DNA of 64,000 nucleotides from Pteria penguin (GCA_035048485.1 CM068593.1:1294001-1358000), one strand, 5' to 3'. Numbered from the stretch's first letter, positions 23,864 through 41,381 are shown. Numbers and translations: made by a program. The notes: generated by a model not told the origin, from the sequence alone.

Positions 23864-24300
23864 GAAATCTTTGCTGCAAAGTTGCCGCAAACTTGCGGCA
23901 AGGTTGCTGCAAACAAATCCATGCACCGCAACTGTAGGCCAGAGGTTTGCAGTAAATGCAGCTTGTGGCACATAATAAACCAGTAGGACAAACTAAGCAC
24001 CACTAGTGGCACACACATTGTTTTCTCATGGTTGTGTGCCAGAGGTGCACCAGAAACATCTTTTCATTGGATCTTATAGATACAATGAGCCAGAAGTGCA
24101 CCAGAAATATTTCTCCTATATATATATTGATACTGTGTGCCAGAAATGCACCAGAAATATCTTTTCATTGGATCTTATGGATACCATGAGCCAGAAGTGC
24201 ACCAGAAATATTTCTCCATAATATTTTATTGATACAGTGTGCCAGATGTTCACCAGAAATATCTCTTCATCTTACAGATATTTTTGGCATCTTAACCTAC
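23864..24300 (+). repeat. Left subterminal repeat region
   Basis: Four TTGCNGCAA palindromes lie within 23,870-23,912. They are followed by a tandem array (24,030-24,260) with a double unit of about 101 bases built on GTGTGCCAGA and GTGCACCAGAAATAT. In CACTA elements such subterminal repeats bind the transposition proteins. That role is inferred here. Confidence 0.75.
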
Positions 24301-24667
24301 AGATATTTTAGGCACAGGTGTTGCAGAGAGTTGAGGTTTACAAATTATAATTCAATACCACTTCTGTATATAATTTTGTTTAGAACATACAGTATATTAT
24401 GTTGTAGGGGTAACTTTCAGTAGAGACATTATCTCTCTATTTCTATCAATAGTACTCAAGTCACATGTACGTGTACTTAAGTACAAATTTTAAGAAGAAT
24501 ATTAAGTTAGAGAATAAAATTAAATAAAACAATGAATCGCCTTCAGTTATCACACTAAGTATTCTGTTACCTCTGGGAGTTCTTAGAAGTAAACAACAGA
24601 TGAGATAAATCAGCAATGCAATACTTAAGTTTATTGAAGTTTAATATTTCCACAAAAAAACATTATT
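24301..24667. other. Spacer inside the transposon
   Basis: AT-rich spacer between the left subterminal repeats and the 3' end of the transposase frame. Nothing else is seen. Confidence 0.5.
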
Positions 24668-27222
24668 TTAATCAGTTTCATTTTTATTTGGTGCATCACA
24701 AACATATATCAAATCTGATTCACTGAATTGAAAACAAACACAAACACTAACAATATTATGCAGTTCAACCACCTTAAATTCACTTGAAAGTTTACAAATA
24801 TGAATATGTGGCAATGATACACCAAGTATGTTAAAATCTTTGCTTTGAAGTTGTTGCATTATTGATTCTGTACTCTTCAAAACTTGAATAGATGCAAATG
24901 ACTTATTACTTGCTACACCAATATGATTTCCAAAAAACCTTACAAATCCATGCATAAAAGCATTTGTTGATGGGCAAAAAAAAATTGACAGTAAAACTAT
25001 TGCGTTTCTTTACCTTGTTGTAGCTTTTTGAATGAAAAATTTCACCTCTTAAAATAACGCGGTTGTAGAATATCATATTAGGTAGCTCGAAATTCAGCAA
25101 TACCATGACCTGATCATTTTCTTGTTCAGTTAAAACAGTATTGAAGCCTTTTCCTAAAAACTGAATATGAAAACAATGTACACGTTTTGTCATTCTTTTT
25201 GGACAAATTTTCTGTAAAAGAGTATGATATTGCTGTGGAAGTGATGAAATCAGTTCAGGTAACATTTGAATAATATTTACAGAACTAAGAATCTGAGTGT
25301 CAACATGCTGTGTGCCATGAAATAGTTTTGTAATGTCACCATTAGCAGTTTCAAAAGGAAAACATGAATAGGCCCACAATGGGCCTAAATTTCTTACACA
25401 ATCACTCAAGTGCAATAAAGAATGCAAGTTCAAAGTTTGGTAGCGTTCTCCATACAAAGCTGGAAATGTCATGACAAAGTATGCTAGTAATCGCTCTGCT
25501 TTATCTAATGAAAAAGGAGAAATACTGTCGCCATTTAAACAGTGAACAGCTTGCACAAATGCAGCATAATGAAATTAGTAATTTTCATGCAGAATACCTT
25601 GTAATACAGGAACAGAGTAAAACAAAAGCCAAGATCTTAACTCTGAAGCTTTCCAATACTTAAAATGAGTGCTTATTGCTCGAGGTACCCTAGTAATAAA
25701 CAATGGAGGGTGTATCTCTAGCAAACGACTATCTACCAAATCAGAAAAAGAGGCTATTGAAAAATCTTCCTCACTGAAAGAAGGAGAAATCCTTTAACAT
25801 CAACTTAGTTATTCCCAATAAAATTCCGTGCATATAATCAATGCATGTACTTTTCACATAATCATAGCTTTTCAAGCACATCAGAAATGATGGTCCTTTT
25901 ATACCCTGCACTGTCGAGTTTGAGGCCACAGCCTTTGTAGCATCTGCTATACTGCCTTCATGAGTACGTAAATTTTCATTTTGTTCCTTATTGAATGAAA
26001 ATATATGCACTGATCCTTTTTTCTGTGTTTTAAATGTACTGCCTTTCTCTAGACAATATGGACAGCTATAAGCTCCATTGAATTGATTCATATTCAATAG
26101 AATGGATCTTGCAGGGAGGTCTGCTGTTGCACAGATCAAGAAACACTTGCAAGTGACATTCTCCAGTCCAATTTTAAGACAAATCCCATCCTCTTCAAGC
26201 TTTTTCAAACTCTTATGTAAGGGTTGGGTAAAAGTTCCCATAAATGGTTTGATATCTCCAAACCAGAGACCACAAAATATCATATTTTCACTTTGCTTCC
26301 GTTGTTTGAAAGGCAATTTATTTATCATCAGATACATTGGCCATATAGAAAATTTTGAACTTTTAAAGATGGGAACACCATCTGTATTCAGGGTAAATGA
26401 TATATATGGATGGGATTCTGAAAGAGGTCCACCATCAAATGACAGTCTCTTGTAAATTTTACCATCGTAGATATCCTCAATGTTTTGGCTCTTCTTCCTT
26501 TGAAATCGATGTCTCAATTGATCGATAAATCCAGGACGATTGAAACAGTTTCTTATTTGATTTTCTATTGGGACCTCAAGAAAGTAAGACAAAGATTTTG
26601 CATCGTTTAAATCTTTTTGACAACGTTGGTTTGGACATCTATCCATGGTTGTCTCTACACATGTCAAGCAATGAAAACAGAAGTGATGTTTTACGAAGGG
26701 AGACTTCAAATCGGCAAAATATTTCTTGAAGTGAAACAGGCTTCTCAGTCCAGGATGAGATTCAAGACAATGGGCACCAATCAAGGTCAAGAGGTCATTC
26801 AACTGACTCCCAGAAACCCCATGTGTTACTGAATATAACAAAATCAATAACATGCTTACTCTAATTGGCATGGAATGGCCAAAGTATATTGGACTTTCAC
26901 TTTCTGTCCAGTTCTTGAAATTTTCATTGGTGTCTTCTCCGTTATGACTTAAAAATTCACTTTCTGAATCACAATCATCCTTTTCATTATTTTCATTGAA
27001 TTCTTTCTCTTCATTATGATTATACAGAACTTCTGCTATTAAATCCTCAATGGAGCTTCTGCTAGAACTTTCAGGGATATTGTCCTCTGGGATATCCTTA
27101 GAATTTTCATCTGCAGTTGGTTCAATTATTTGAACATCTGTATTTTCGCTCATCTCATCTGGGGCAATTTCTGTTGTGTCTCTTGAGAGACGGAGATGTT
27201 TGTTATATCTTCTAGGTCTCAC
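24668..27222 (-). pseudogene. TNP2/EnSpm-type transposase, lightly damaged
   Basis: The first frame (27,222-25,771, 483 residues) has an acidic N-terminus, a Cys-rich CFHCLTC...CPNQRC segment near residues 180-205, the core FTLNTDGVPIFKSSK...WPMYLMINKLP, LWFGDIKPFM, a YSCPYC pair and DYMHGILLGITK near its end. These are the landmarks of EnSpm/CACTA (TNP2) transposases. After a one-base slip near 25,771 the frame continues (IHPPLFITRVPRAIS, YWKASELRSWLL) to one TAA at about 25,585. It then resumes with the HSLLHLSDCVRNLGPLWAYS block typical of the conserved C-terminal domain of this family. A third lesion, in a nine-T run near 24,980, separates the last ~100 residues, which end PNKNETD. The region opens with GTG preceded by an AG, so an upstream exon holding the start codon is likely. 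Two of the lesions are single-base slips and could be sequencing errors. Confidence 0.85.
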
Positions 27223-29409
27223 TGAAGGCTCTAGTTAGTGATAAAGACAAAAATTGTTACAATTTCAATTAACCATGCAGATACAAGGCTTAATTAGCAT
27301 TAATGAGACATTCGTTTTCGAGTCAGTATAAAATCCTTATGTTACAACTCCATGATACAGGACTTTAGAATATTGCATATACAGGGGCGTAGTCAGGAGT
27401 ACAAACATTAATTAACATCATTTTTGCTAAAAAATAATTAATAACACATCTTCACAGGTGTCGAAAACAGCAAAATTCCCCCAAATCAACCAGCTTCGGA
27501 GGGATTGGACCCTGCACCCAATCTAATGTTTCGTTTTGCCTCAGAGCAATCAAATCCCGTACCAATTAAGGCATCCACTTCAGAAATACCCTAGCTATGC
27601 CCCTGATATACATGTACAATACAAAGGTTTTTTTAATGTACAATGTTTAAGTGCATATGAAAAAATCTCTTATTTAAATGAAAATTTCAATTTTGTTTTT
27701 AATATGAAGATCTTTAAATTACCATTTCGTTTCTTTTTTTGAGACATTATCAGGCTTCTGCTGCACCAAGTAACTGTATAAGTCAATCACCAGTTCACTG
27801 TAAAAACATTATACAATTCATGTTTACATATGACTAAGCCTGGGCTGCATTACACCGTTTTGTTACAACCATGCATGTCCCCAAATTGAAATCAATGTTT
27901 CTCTTTTTTTAATTATTAAATATTTAACTATCAATTAAATGCTTTTAAATTATAAACAAACATATATATATTACTAATAATTACCCTCCAATCATTTACA
28001 AAATACATGCATTATATACACAATGGCAGTATAGTCAGCCTTTTGACGGTGGCCGCCTTCCGGTAGAAGTAGAGATATTAAATTTGAGTAAATTCAGACT
28101 AAACAGTATGTTTATTAACACATTTAAAAACAATGTGAGACAAATAAAAATGCATGAATTAAAAGCACATTTGCATATACTTTACCGGTTACTCACTGGA
28201 AACTTGTTTCAATACATGTACTGTAGTTAATTAAATTAGTTGTTTGCTGGTTCATGCACTAATTTTTCCAATTTCGCAAATCTCGAATGATATCTCGCGA
28301 CGCGTCGGCAATACTGCAGTAGGCAGTACGACAACCGGTTTCATTTCATATACTTCTTTTATACTTTTTATACACTGTTTACCATTTACCCTTAATTTCA
28401 ATTCATTTTACTTTATATTTACCCTAAGTTAACTGTCTTGTGTTTTATTTTTATTTTCCGCACTGAAAGTGAAAGTCAAAATGAAAGTGAAAGTTATATG
28501 CAATAATGTATACTGCTCCCATCCCACTACCCCTAATCCTATCCAAGAATGTTTTGCCCTTCCTTAGTTATATTTTTTCTTTTCTTTTGTTTTTATTTTA
28601 GCTTAGTTTTTTTCTGAAATCATTTTTAAGAATCCACAGCTAATTATAATTATTACTCAAAATACTCGGGATCGGGAGCATAAAAATTCCGCTATCATCC
28701 TCTAATTGCGCCATTTTTGAACGGACAAAAGCCGGTATACTCCTTTTGGACATGTAGCTGACAATTTTAAAGTTTTGCCATTTCTATTTGTTATCGATTA
28801 CTTTGATATCCTGATCCATTGCTGGCAATAGTCTAAAGAGAAGAGTTAAAGTATTTGTGAAAGCAGATGCTGGTATGTATAATTTTTTTCTCGCCTTAAC
28901 TTAAGTTATCGGTACTGAGTAAATTTCTTCTTCTTCTTCTTCTTCTTCTTCTTCTTCTTCTTCCAATACGAAATGTACTCAAAAGTTGAGCGTTATACTT
29001 CATTTAATCATATTATTTTTAATGAATGCATGCATGTATATATCTGAGAGATGGCACGAAGAATATGTATGTAGTCAACTCTCGTTACACAGGCACTCGA
29101 TATACCAGCATATTCGTATATCGGCAGAAACCCACTGATAACAAAAATACATGCTTTATTTGCGGCCCGGTACCTCTTAAAAGCAGCGCTTTTCGGGAAC
29201 AAATGTACATTTTCACACCTTCTACAATTCTTTACACTATAGCTGGTAGACTACATGAACTGTATAGCCACAAGTCGTGGCCCTATATTCTAGCTTAATT
29301 ATGTGACGATGATCTGTACGATTTATAAATCATTTAAATTATAAACTAAAAATTCTATTTAAAGTTTGGATTCATAATTGTACTAGTATATACATGGCAT
29401 AAATATAAG
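27223..29409. promoter_or_regulatory. Divergent intergenic region inside the transposon
   Basis: Lies between the 5' ends of the two element genes. It contains a relatively CpG-rich spot at 28,285-28,330, a (TTC)n run at 28,926-28,963 and a possible first exon of the plus-strand gene ending at a GTATGT donor near 28,873. A short minus-strand frame starting with ATG near 28,712 could be a transposase first exon. Promoter function is inferred from position only. Confidence 0.35.
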
Positions 29410-34003
<4,594 letters not shown>

Positions 34004-34905
34004 TCAGCGAGATAGATTGTCTTTAAGGAGCCGGGACGAATGTCATGTTTTTTCATATACATATATGCAGAAATAATTATTTTGTTAGAAATGTTAATTG
34101 TTTTGTTACTAGTCAGTGCCTTTTGTTACTTTATGTTTAGATGAAGGTTAGTGAAGACGCACATTTTTTGGTGTGACTTTTAGACATAGTTGCACCTCTT
34201 TTACACTTTTGAGTGCTTGCAAGTAATCATACTGTATATTTTTTAAAGTTCTGAGCTATTGAATTTTTTATTTGTGTCTCATTAGGAATACTCTGTATGG
34301 TTATTACAGGAAATCCTGGTCACAAGGCTTGTGATCAATATTAATTTGTCATGTTCACTTCTAATACCGGTATTTATCTATTCTTTCATACCTTGGTATA
34401 TATTACAGAATAGGTCCATTAGATAGAGCTTTGTAATACTTGTGAGTATTACGTATCACGTGACAGGTGTATTACATACCACGTCATGCCCATTGTTCTG
34501 CATTGTTTTCAAACCTCGCCGTAGCATTTGGCGCCAAATACGTCATTGTGACATGATTTACATCCCGAAACTGTGTAGAACTACGGAACATATCAGGTCA
34601 TATCTGAAGTTATTTCGGTCATTTATTTCTTTATTTATAATTCAACTGCGTTTTGGCTTCATTTCTAAGTTTCTTCTTACATGTAGATATTCATCCAATT
34701 TTTGGTCTGCGAATCTACCACCATGAATTACAGATCAAGTTCGAGTTCCGTTTCGGTCCACTGATTTTTGATGGAACTACGGTCTTTGTTTTAGCTAAAA
34801 TTTAGTTATTTGAAATGGATATCATTATAGCTTTGTATTGTGGCACCCTTGTCTATGTTTATCGTATTTGTACAGAATAATAATCTCTATAATTTTGCTC
34901 CCATT
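34004..34905. other. 3' flank of the BEN-like gene inside the transposon
   Basis: AT-rich, with no conserved frame. The 94-residue open frame at 34,442-34,726 has no recognisable feature. Confidence 0.4.
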
Positions 34906-34917
34906 CTGAGGGATAGG

Positions 34918-35091
34918 GGGCAGACTTGGTGTAGTGGTTAAGCACTTAGCTTGCAGTACAGATGCCTAGGGTTTGATTCCTGAATTACACCGTTGTTTTA
35001 AGAGGTTGGTAATTTATCCTCCTGCTCCCATTTGGTGATATATATCAGAAATATTGTTGAATGCAACGCAAAACCCTATTCAACCAACCAA
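34918..35091 (+). mobile_element. tRNA-derived SINE, copy 2, inside the transposon
   Basis: Box-A-like TTGGTGTAGTGGTTAAGCAC and box-B-like GGGTTTGATTCCTGA, then the shared body and a CAACCAACCAAC tail. The flanks CTGAGGGATAGG (34,906-34,917) and CTGAAGGATAGG (35,092-35,103) form a 12-base target duplication with one difference. It therefore inserted after the transposon was assembled and is the most diverged of the five copies. Confidence 0.85.
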
Positions 35092-35539
35092 CTGAAGGAT
35101 AGGAGGCTTATACTGGTACTGTTTAATTTTCTGTCTTTAACAAATCTTTACATGTACACATGCTTCCCTCATACCATTGAGTTCTTGTTATTCATTTTAT
35201 GGTTTTATACTCAGGGTAATTTAACTGGATACATCAGTTTCCACTATTTTATCAATTGACCATATCATCACTGCATTATCATGGCTATAAATATTTTTGT
35301 TATATTTTTGCATCTTGCTAGTCTTTTTTATGGTTGTATACAATAAATTTTACTGAAATCAATTATGATAATTTCTCGTTAGTTTGATACCGTATATATA
35401 CATATTCGATTGTTTTAATTTTTTGTTAGTTTGATACCATGTATACATATTAGATTGTTGTAATTTCTTGTTAGTTTGATACCATGTATATACATTAAAT
35501 TGTTTTTATATTATACTTTGCATGTTATCTTGTACCGAG

Positions 35540-35873
35540 AAAAAAGTTAGACCTAGCTAGGATTGTGCCAAAACTTTGCCAGAACTGTGTGCCAGATATG
35601 CACCATAAACTTGCAGCAACTTTGTGTGCCAGAAATGTGCCACAAACATATATAGAGTTGTGTGCCAGAACTTTGCTGCAAACTTGCAGCAAGTGTGCCA
35701 GAAATAAGCAGCAATACCGTATGGTTATAGGGAATTGTGTGCTAGAACTATGCCGCAAATTTGCAGCAAACTGTGTGCCACAAGAAAAATTTGCATACGA
35801 AAAACCCATTTGCGGCAACTTTGCGGCAAGCATTTGCAGCAAATAAGCCGCAAATATTTGCCAGAGAGCTTTT
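35540..35873 (-). repeat. Right subterminal repeat region
   Basis: About eight TTGCNGCAA palindromes (for example at 35,611, 35,673, 35,684, 35,761, 35,810, 35,821 and 35,834) are interspersed with GTGTGCCAGAA text. This mirrors the left end of the element. Confidence 0.75.
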
Positions 35874-35886
35874 ATTTTGGTAAGGG
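35874..35886 (-). repeat. Right terminal inverted repeat
   Basis: ATTTTGGTAAGGG, the reverse complement of the left terminus, followed by TG. Confidence 0.85.
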
Positions 35887-37059
35887 TGAATATATAATAC
35901 AGAAAAAATTATAATAGTCATGTAAGATGTGCGTAATGATTTATTTGGGAACTTATTTAGTCCCAACTTGAAAAAGTATCAAACTTAATATGTTGGTGAC
36001 GTATGATAATAGGTAAGATCTATTCAATTTCTGAAATATGTTTCATGAATTTAACAAATTACTGGACATTCATCAATATAATACAGTCAATTTTCGTTGA
36101 TTTGACTTCTTGTTTATTATTCAACTTCCTACAATCCAGGAAGAATACTTCTGATTTATTAAGCACAGTTTGTGTGTTATCCATCTGTTTTACAGTTATT
36201 TACCCATAACGTAATACCATAGCAGAGGTCTACCTCTAACATCTCTTATCGCCATGGCAATTCAAAAACTGGCATCATCAGAGGAAATGCGGCACAGAAA
36301 TTAAACTTAAAACTTAAATAATTTATGACGTTTAGTTTAAAAACATATACACATATTTGTATCGTTTTCCCCTACACGTTATTAACAGCATTTAAGACGA
36401 TGTTATCCTAACACACGCACAATTTCTGCTATGAACTTGTATACTGAATATGTGTGGTGTAGCGATTGAGGTTGCCGTACTCGATTCGACCAACGCCGTG
36501 GGCATACCGCCGTGTCGTCTTTCGGATGAGAAAATCTAGGTGACACGGGACATCAGTTTTGACTTCTATAGGGAAGAGATGACGCCGTACTCACATGGCA
36601 GGTATCAAGTCCGGGATCTCTCGTACACAGTTCGTTTTTGTGGAAAATTATACGTTTGTAGTGTAAATGACAACACTGTGTATTTTCAATATTTTCGTTT
36701 CTTACAACATGAATAAATAAATGAAAATTAAAATATAAAGTATACATACTCTTCCTTTGAAATGTTGTAAGGAACATTTAAGGAGTTTCTAAGGAGTATA
36801 TCCCTCCTGCATAGCCCTGTCCTTTGACTGATTCTTTTACTCACACTTGCTGTCACTTTGGTTCAAACATTCTTCTCAAATTTCATTTTATAAAAATTCC
36901 AATTATTCCGCCATGAGCATCACTGAAGAGATATAAGTATATATGCACATATTGTACATAAAATCGTAACATATAAATTTTCTGATATTGACTTTTAAAA
37001 CTGTGCAGACAACAAACATGTCGACAACAGATGTTGTGGTCCTCTGAGAACGTTTACGA
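35887..37059. other. Continuation of the 3' flank of TRIM-like copy A
   Basis: Aligns by eye with the sequence after copy B (from about 48,900): AATACAGAAAAA, GATGATTTATTT.GG, TTACAAATT..TGGACATT, then ATCAGAGGA.ATGCGGCACAG. A SINE-like body with CTTTCGGATGAGAAAATC lies near 36,450-36,640, with its counterpart near 51,470-51,670. No gene is seen. Confidence 0.6.
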
Positions 37060-37284
37060 TCGACATACATTAACAATTAGAAACAGGGATTCAGAACACG
37101 GTCAGCCTCATTTATGTCTTAGGCACTACAACTGGATATAGAACCATGTGACCTTACAAGCCTCGTTTCAACTTTGAGCTCTAGAAGTTGAGTTACAGAA
37201 CCATGTGAGTCTCGTTTATACATGGGCACTACCGACAAGTTGTACAGCTACGTGAGATTCGTCAATTCATTGGTCACAAGAAAC
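37060..37284 (+). repeat. ~50-bp degenerate tandem repeat, copy set 2
   Basis: Same family as 18,250-18,470 and 51,880-52,290: repeated 'ACAGAACCATGTGA..CTCGTTTA' text. Confidence 0.65.
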
Positions 37285-38741
37285 ATTACAGAAACACTAT
37301 GTATGGGGACTAACACTGTATAGACAGTGTCATTACAGAAACACTATGTATGGGGACTAACACTGTATAGACAGTGTCATTACAGACACACGATGTATGA
37401 GGACTAACACTGTATAGAATGTGTCATTACAGACACACGATGTATGGGGACTAACTGTATAGACAGTGCCATTACAGACACACGATGTATGGGGACTTAC
37501 ACTGTATATACCGTGTCCATACAGACACACGATGTATGGGGACTAACACTGTATAGACAGGGTCATTACAGACACACGATGTATGGGGACTAATACTGTA
37601 TGGACAGTGTCATTACAGACACACGATGTATGGGGACTAACACTTATAAACAGTGTCACTACAGACACACGATATATGGGGACTAACACTGTATAGACAG
37701 TGTCACTACAGACACACGATGTATGGGGACTAACACGGTAAAGACATTGTCATTACATACACACTATGTGTGGGGACTAACACTGTATAAACAGTGTCAT
37801 TACAGACACACGATGTATTGGGACTAACACTTATAAACAGTGTCACTACAGACACACGATGTATGGGGACTAACACTGTATAGACAGTGTCACTACAGAC
37901 ACACGATGTATGGGGACTAACACGGTAAAGACAGTGTCATTACATACACACTATGTGTGGGGACTAACACTGTATAGATAGTGTCATTACAGACACACGA
38001 TGTATGGGGACTAACAGTATAGACAGTGTCATTACAGACACACGATGTATGGGGACTTACACTGTATATACCGTGTCCATACAGACACACGATGTATGGG
38101 GACTAACACTTATAAACAGTGTCACTACAGACACACGATGTATGGGGACTAACACTGTATAGACAGTGTCACTACAGACACACGATGTATGGGGACTAAC
38201 ACGGTATAGACAGTGTCATTACAGACACACGATGTATGGGGACTAACACTTATAAACAGTGTCACTACAGACACACGATGTATGGGGACTAACACTGTAT
38301 AGACAGTGTCACTACAGACACACGATGTATGGGGACTAACACGGTAAAGACAGTGTCATTACATACACACTATGTGTGGGGACTAACACTGTATAAACAG
38401 TGTCATTACAGACACACGATGTATGGGGACTAACACTTATAAACAGTGTCACTACAGACACACGATGTATGGGGACTAACACTGTATAGACAGTGTCACT
38501 ACAGACACACGATGTATGGGTACTAACACTGTATAGACAGTGTCATTACAGACACACGATGTATGGGGACTAACACTTATAAACAGTGTCACTACAGACA
38601 CACGATTATGGGGACTAACACTGTATAGACAGTGTCACTACAGACACACGATGTATGGGGACTAACACGGTAAAGACAGTGTCATTACATACACACTATG
38701 TGTGGGGACTAACACTGTATAAACAGTGTCATTACAGACAC
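37285..38741 (+). repeat. 47-bp palindrome-bearing minisatellite, array 2, with higher-order structure
   Basis: About 31 units of the family seen at 18.5-19.5 kb. Distinct unit types (CACTTATAAACAGTGTCAC; CACTGTATAGACAGTGTCAC; CACGGTAAAGACAGTGTCAT; CACTGTATAAACAGTGTCAT) recur in fixed order. The TATAAA type starts at 37,641, 37,828, 38,107, 38,247, 38,434 and 38,574, spaced by 187, 279, 140, 187 and 140 bases, which are multiples of about 46.7. Confidence 0.95.
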
Positions 38742-39966
38742 TTCACCTTAAGAAGAAAACTTTGCTATAGATTTCAGGCTATAAATAATATCTCTCCCTA
38801 ACATAACAGAGTATTCTTCTGTGACATTGTACCATGGCACATACAATATGCAGTCATCAACAACCCAGGGTAAATAGACTAAGGGCAGATAACAAAAAAA
38901 GGGCACAAAAAGAAAGCAAAAGATGTTCCTTTTTAATTCAATGTCATCTTTCTACCATAACTAGCTTTTGCAATTACAATTTCTGAATCATTGAAATAAA
39001 CTTTCGTTAATATTACTCATAGTTAAATTTCATTTTTAGCAGTATTTTTCCTCGTGAGGATTGCTAAATTACCCAGAACTATATTATAACGCATGTTTAA
39101 TGGGAGTAGTTTTCTTCAGAGCATAGCAATTTGTTCCATATTTGGAATACATACATTGTGTAATCTTGAAAGATAATGATAATTTGTGTGTGAATAAATA
39201 GGAGGTATGTATTCCACGATATGTTCCACATGACAGACAAGTAAATAAAAAATAATTTTTGTATACAATATACCAAAAACATGGTAACAAATAGTAAAAA
39301 GACCTTGTACTGTATACAAAAGGCCTGCTAACAAATAGTGATAGAAAATTGTTCTGAAAATCTAAAAAGCATATTTATAAATAGAGTGTTCTGAATTGTT
39401 TCCCGCTTTCCCTTCAAAACTTATATTGGATCGTATATATTATAATGATGAAAATATTGTAAATTACGGAAATTGCCGTTAAGTAGTTCTAACAATAGAT
39501 ATCTCTATATCATAAGAAACTGTGCTTGGTAGGCAGAGGCAATTTAGACAATAGAATGACATGACAAACAATTGTACATTGAGTCTATGGAACTCATATT
39601 TCGGTGAATTTTTGTGCGTACCACATGCAACATGATAAGATTTCGTGCTCGAAACTTGTCAAAGAGGGCAACGACGGTTCCCTTATCATGGCTCATGGTG
39701 ACGTAAAAGACATCGACCTCGGTGGTAAAGGCTCATTTTTCTGTTCTGTTCGTTATTCTCCACAGTCTAATAGAACCGAATGCAGAACATGATTCTTCGG
39801 ATTCCAACATATTTTTATGGTGAATTGTCATTCATGTTTTTCACATTTATCACAGAAATTCAAATCTACAAGAAAATTTTATTTTGTTATTCAAATTATT
39901 TGCATAATTATTCAGTTTAACCCTTTCTAATTATTCATTTATTTGTTACTTGCATATTTCTTATAA
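38742..39966. other. No gene seen
   Basis: AT-rich sequence. The short overlapping frames at 39,084-39,334 and 39,604-39,792 lack recognisable features or splice context. Confidence 0.4.
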
Positions 39967-39975
39967 TTTAAATCA

Positions 39976-40146
39976 GGGATAGGCTTGGTGTAGTGGTTAA
40001 GCGCTAGGCTTTTGGTGCCTGATCCGGGTTCGATTGCTGGGTTGCGCCACTATGTTTAAGAGTTTAGTTACTTTCTGCTTCCATATCGCTTTACTGAAAA
40101 AATGTTGAAAGCGACGTAAAATAAAAATCAACCAACCAAATTCTAG
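39976..40146 (+). mobile_element. tRNA-derived SINE, copy 3
   Basis: Box-A-like TTGGTGTAGTGGTTAAGCGC, box-B-like GGGTTCGATTGCTGGG, then the shared body with GTTGAAAGCGACGTAAAAT and a CAACCAACC tail. Flanked by TTTAAATCA at 39,967-39,975 and 40,147-40,155, a 9-base target duplication. Confidence 0.9.
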
Positions 40147-40259
40147 TTTAAATCAACATTATGAAACAAAGCCAATGTGACTTGAATACTTACAGCGGCA
40201 TTATACCAGATTTGTCAGAAGAATACGGGACAAACAATGAGCAAAAGATTTTGTAAGTA

Positions 40260-41099
40260 AGTCCATCTTCGAGGCCAAGATCAAAATGTAAAACACATTG
40301 ATAAGTAATGAAAGGTCTTGTCACGAGGAATAGATACATGAAATAGTAAAACTCTCTTCTCTCTTCCATCTCGTACAGATTATAACCAAGGTTAAAGTAT
40401 TTTTCAAAAGTAGGTCAAACATCAAGGTCAAGGTCACAAGGTGAAAAATGTTGGTAAATAAAGAAAGGTCTTGGCACAAAGAATACTGAAGTACGTCTTT
40501 GGAATTTCATTTCCTGATGATATGTGGTCCTGAAACTTTATATTCAGTGTGAATCTTCCTTCACCTGATGTGTAAAAGAGTGATATGTTTTGGTATTTAT
40601 GGCAAGGGTGGCTACACAATCAGGGGATACCTACTCCTCCCTTCTATATTATCATTGATATTATCATATTTTAATAAGTAGTCATGTCAGTTATTTCTCT
40701 CTCCTATATTTCCTGTCCCCTGAATTCGAAGGATCTTCAATTATTTATCATACTGATAATAATTAAATCATTTACTCCTCCCTTCTACCTGGCTGATCCC
40801 CAGATATACAGAAATCCTTGATTTTTAGCTCGTCGGGTGGAATGTTGGGAGAGCTATTGTAATACCCCCATGTCATCGGCATCGTCATCATCGTCTGTTG
40901 ACAAAAACACTGGAAACCTTACTCTTGAGGTAATATATGCTATTACACGGACCTGAAGTTTTTTGTTGGTGACTCCATTCCTTGTTGAGTAGTCGTTAAT
41001 CTCGAGATCACCATGAACAAGCTGTCGTTACAGTCCCGATGTAGGTTGGTGGAGCCTACAGTATCACCCTTCATGATGCGTAGGAGCTCACCAGTTTGT
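40260..41099. repeat. Dispersed repeat with AGGTCA-type words, no gene
   Basis: Contains GGTCAAGGTCACAAGG and AAAGGTCTTG(G/T)CAC duplicated about 140 bases apart (40,310 and 40,468). Near 40,828 there is a TTTTTAGCTCGTCGGGTGG...GAGCTATTGTAATAC segment of a kind I associate with common mollusc repeats. Related AGGTCA-rich text occurs at 53,260-53,470 and 57,430-57,660. Confidence 0.45.
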
Positions 41100-41379
41100 C
41101 AGACAATTGTACAGAGCTATATAATGCTATGAGAATACATTGTATTTTGTTTTAAATTATGCTAAATTGAACAGTACAATACTTCAAGCCGAACAGCTTT
41201 CGTTCGCCTTTTTTATTACGTCACACATGTATAAATCACCAGAGCTCATCTTTAAAACCCCTGCAGACGGGTAAAGTAGTAACTTCCTAAAGTTTTAGAG
41301 TAAGTAGATTAAATGCTGAACTCTCTGCACTTATTCATGACTTCGTACATATATGAATTTTACAATGTAAAAAGGAAGG
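41100..41379. repeat. Segment duplicated at 59,690-59,940
   Basis: Shared blocks AAGTAGATTAA.TGCTGAA, GCACTTATTC.TGACTTC and TTTTACAAT.TAAAAA. The duplicate continues across the empty site of the 930-base element. Confidence 0.7.
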
Positions 41380-41381
41380 TA

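Noticed and set aside
27231..27240. CACTA-like word on the minus strand as the transposon terminus
   Set aside because: It lies just upstream of the transposase frame with no inverted partner. The ends at 23,851 and 35,886 are supported by an empty paralogous site.
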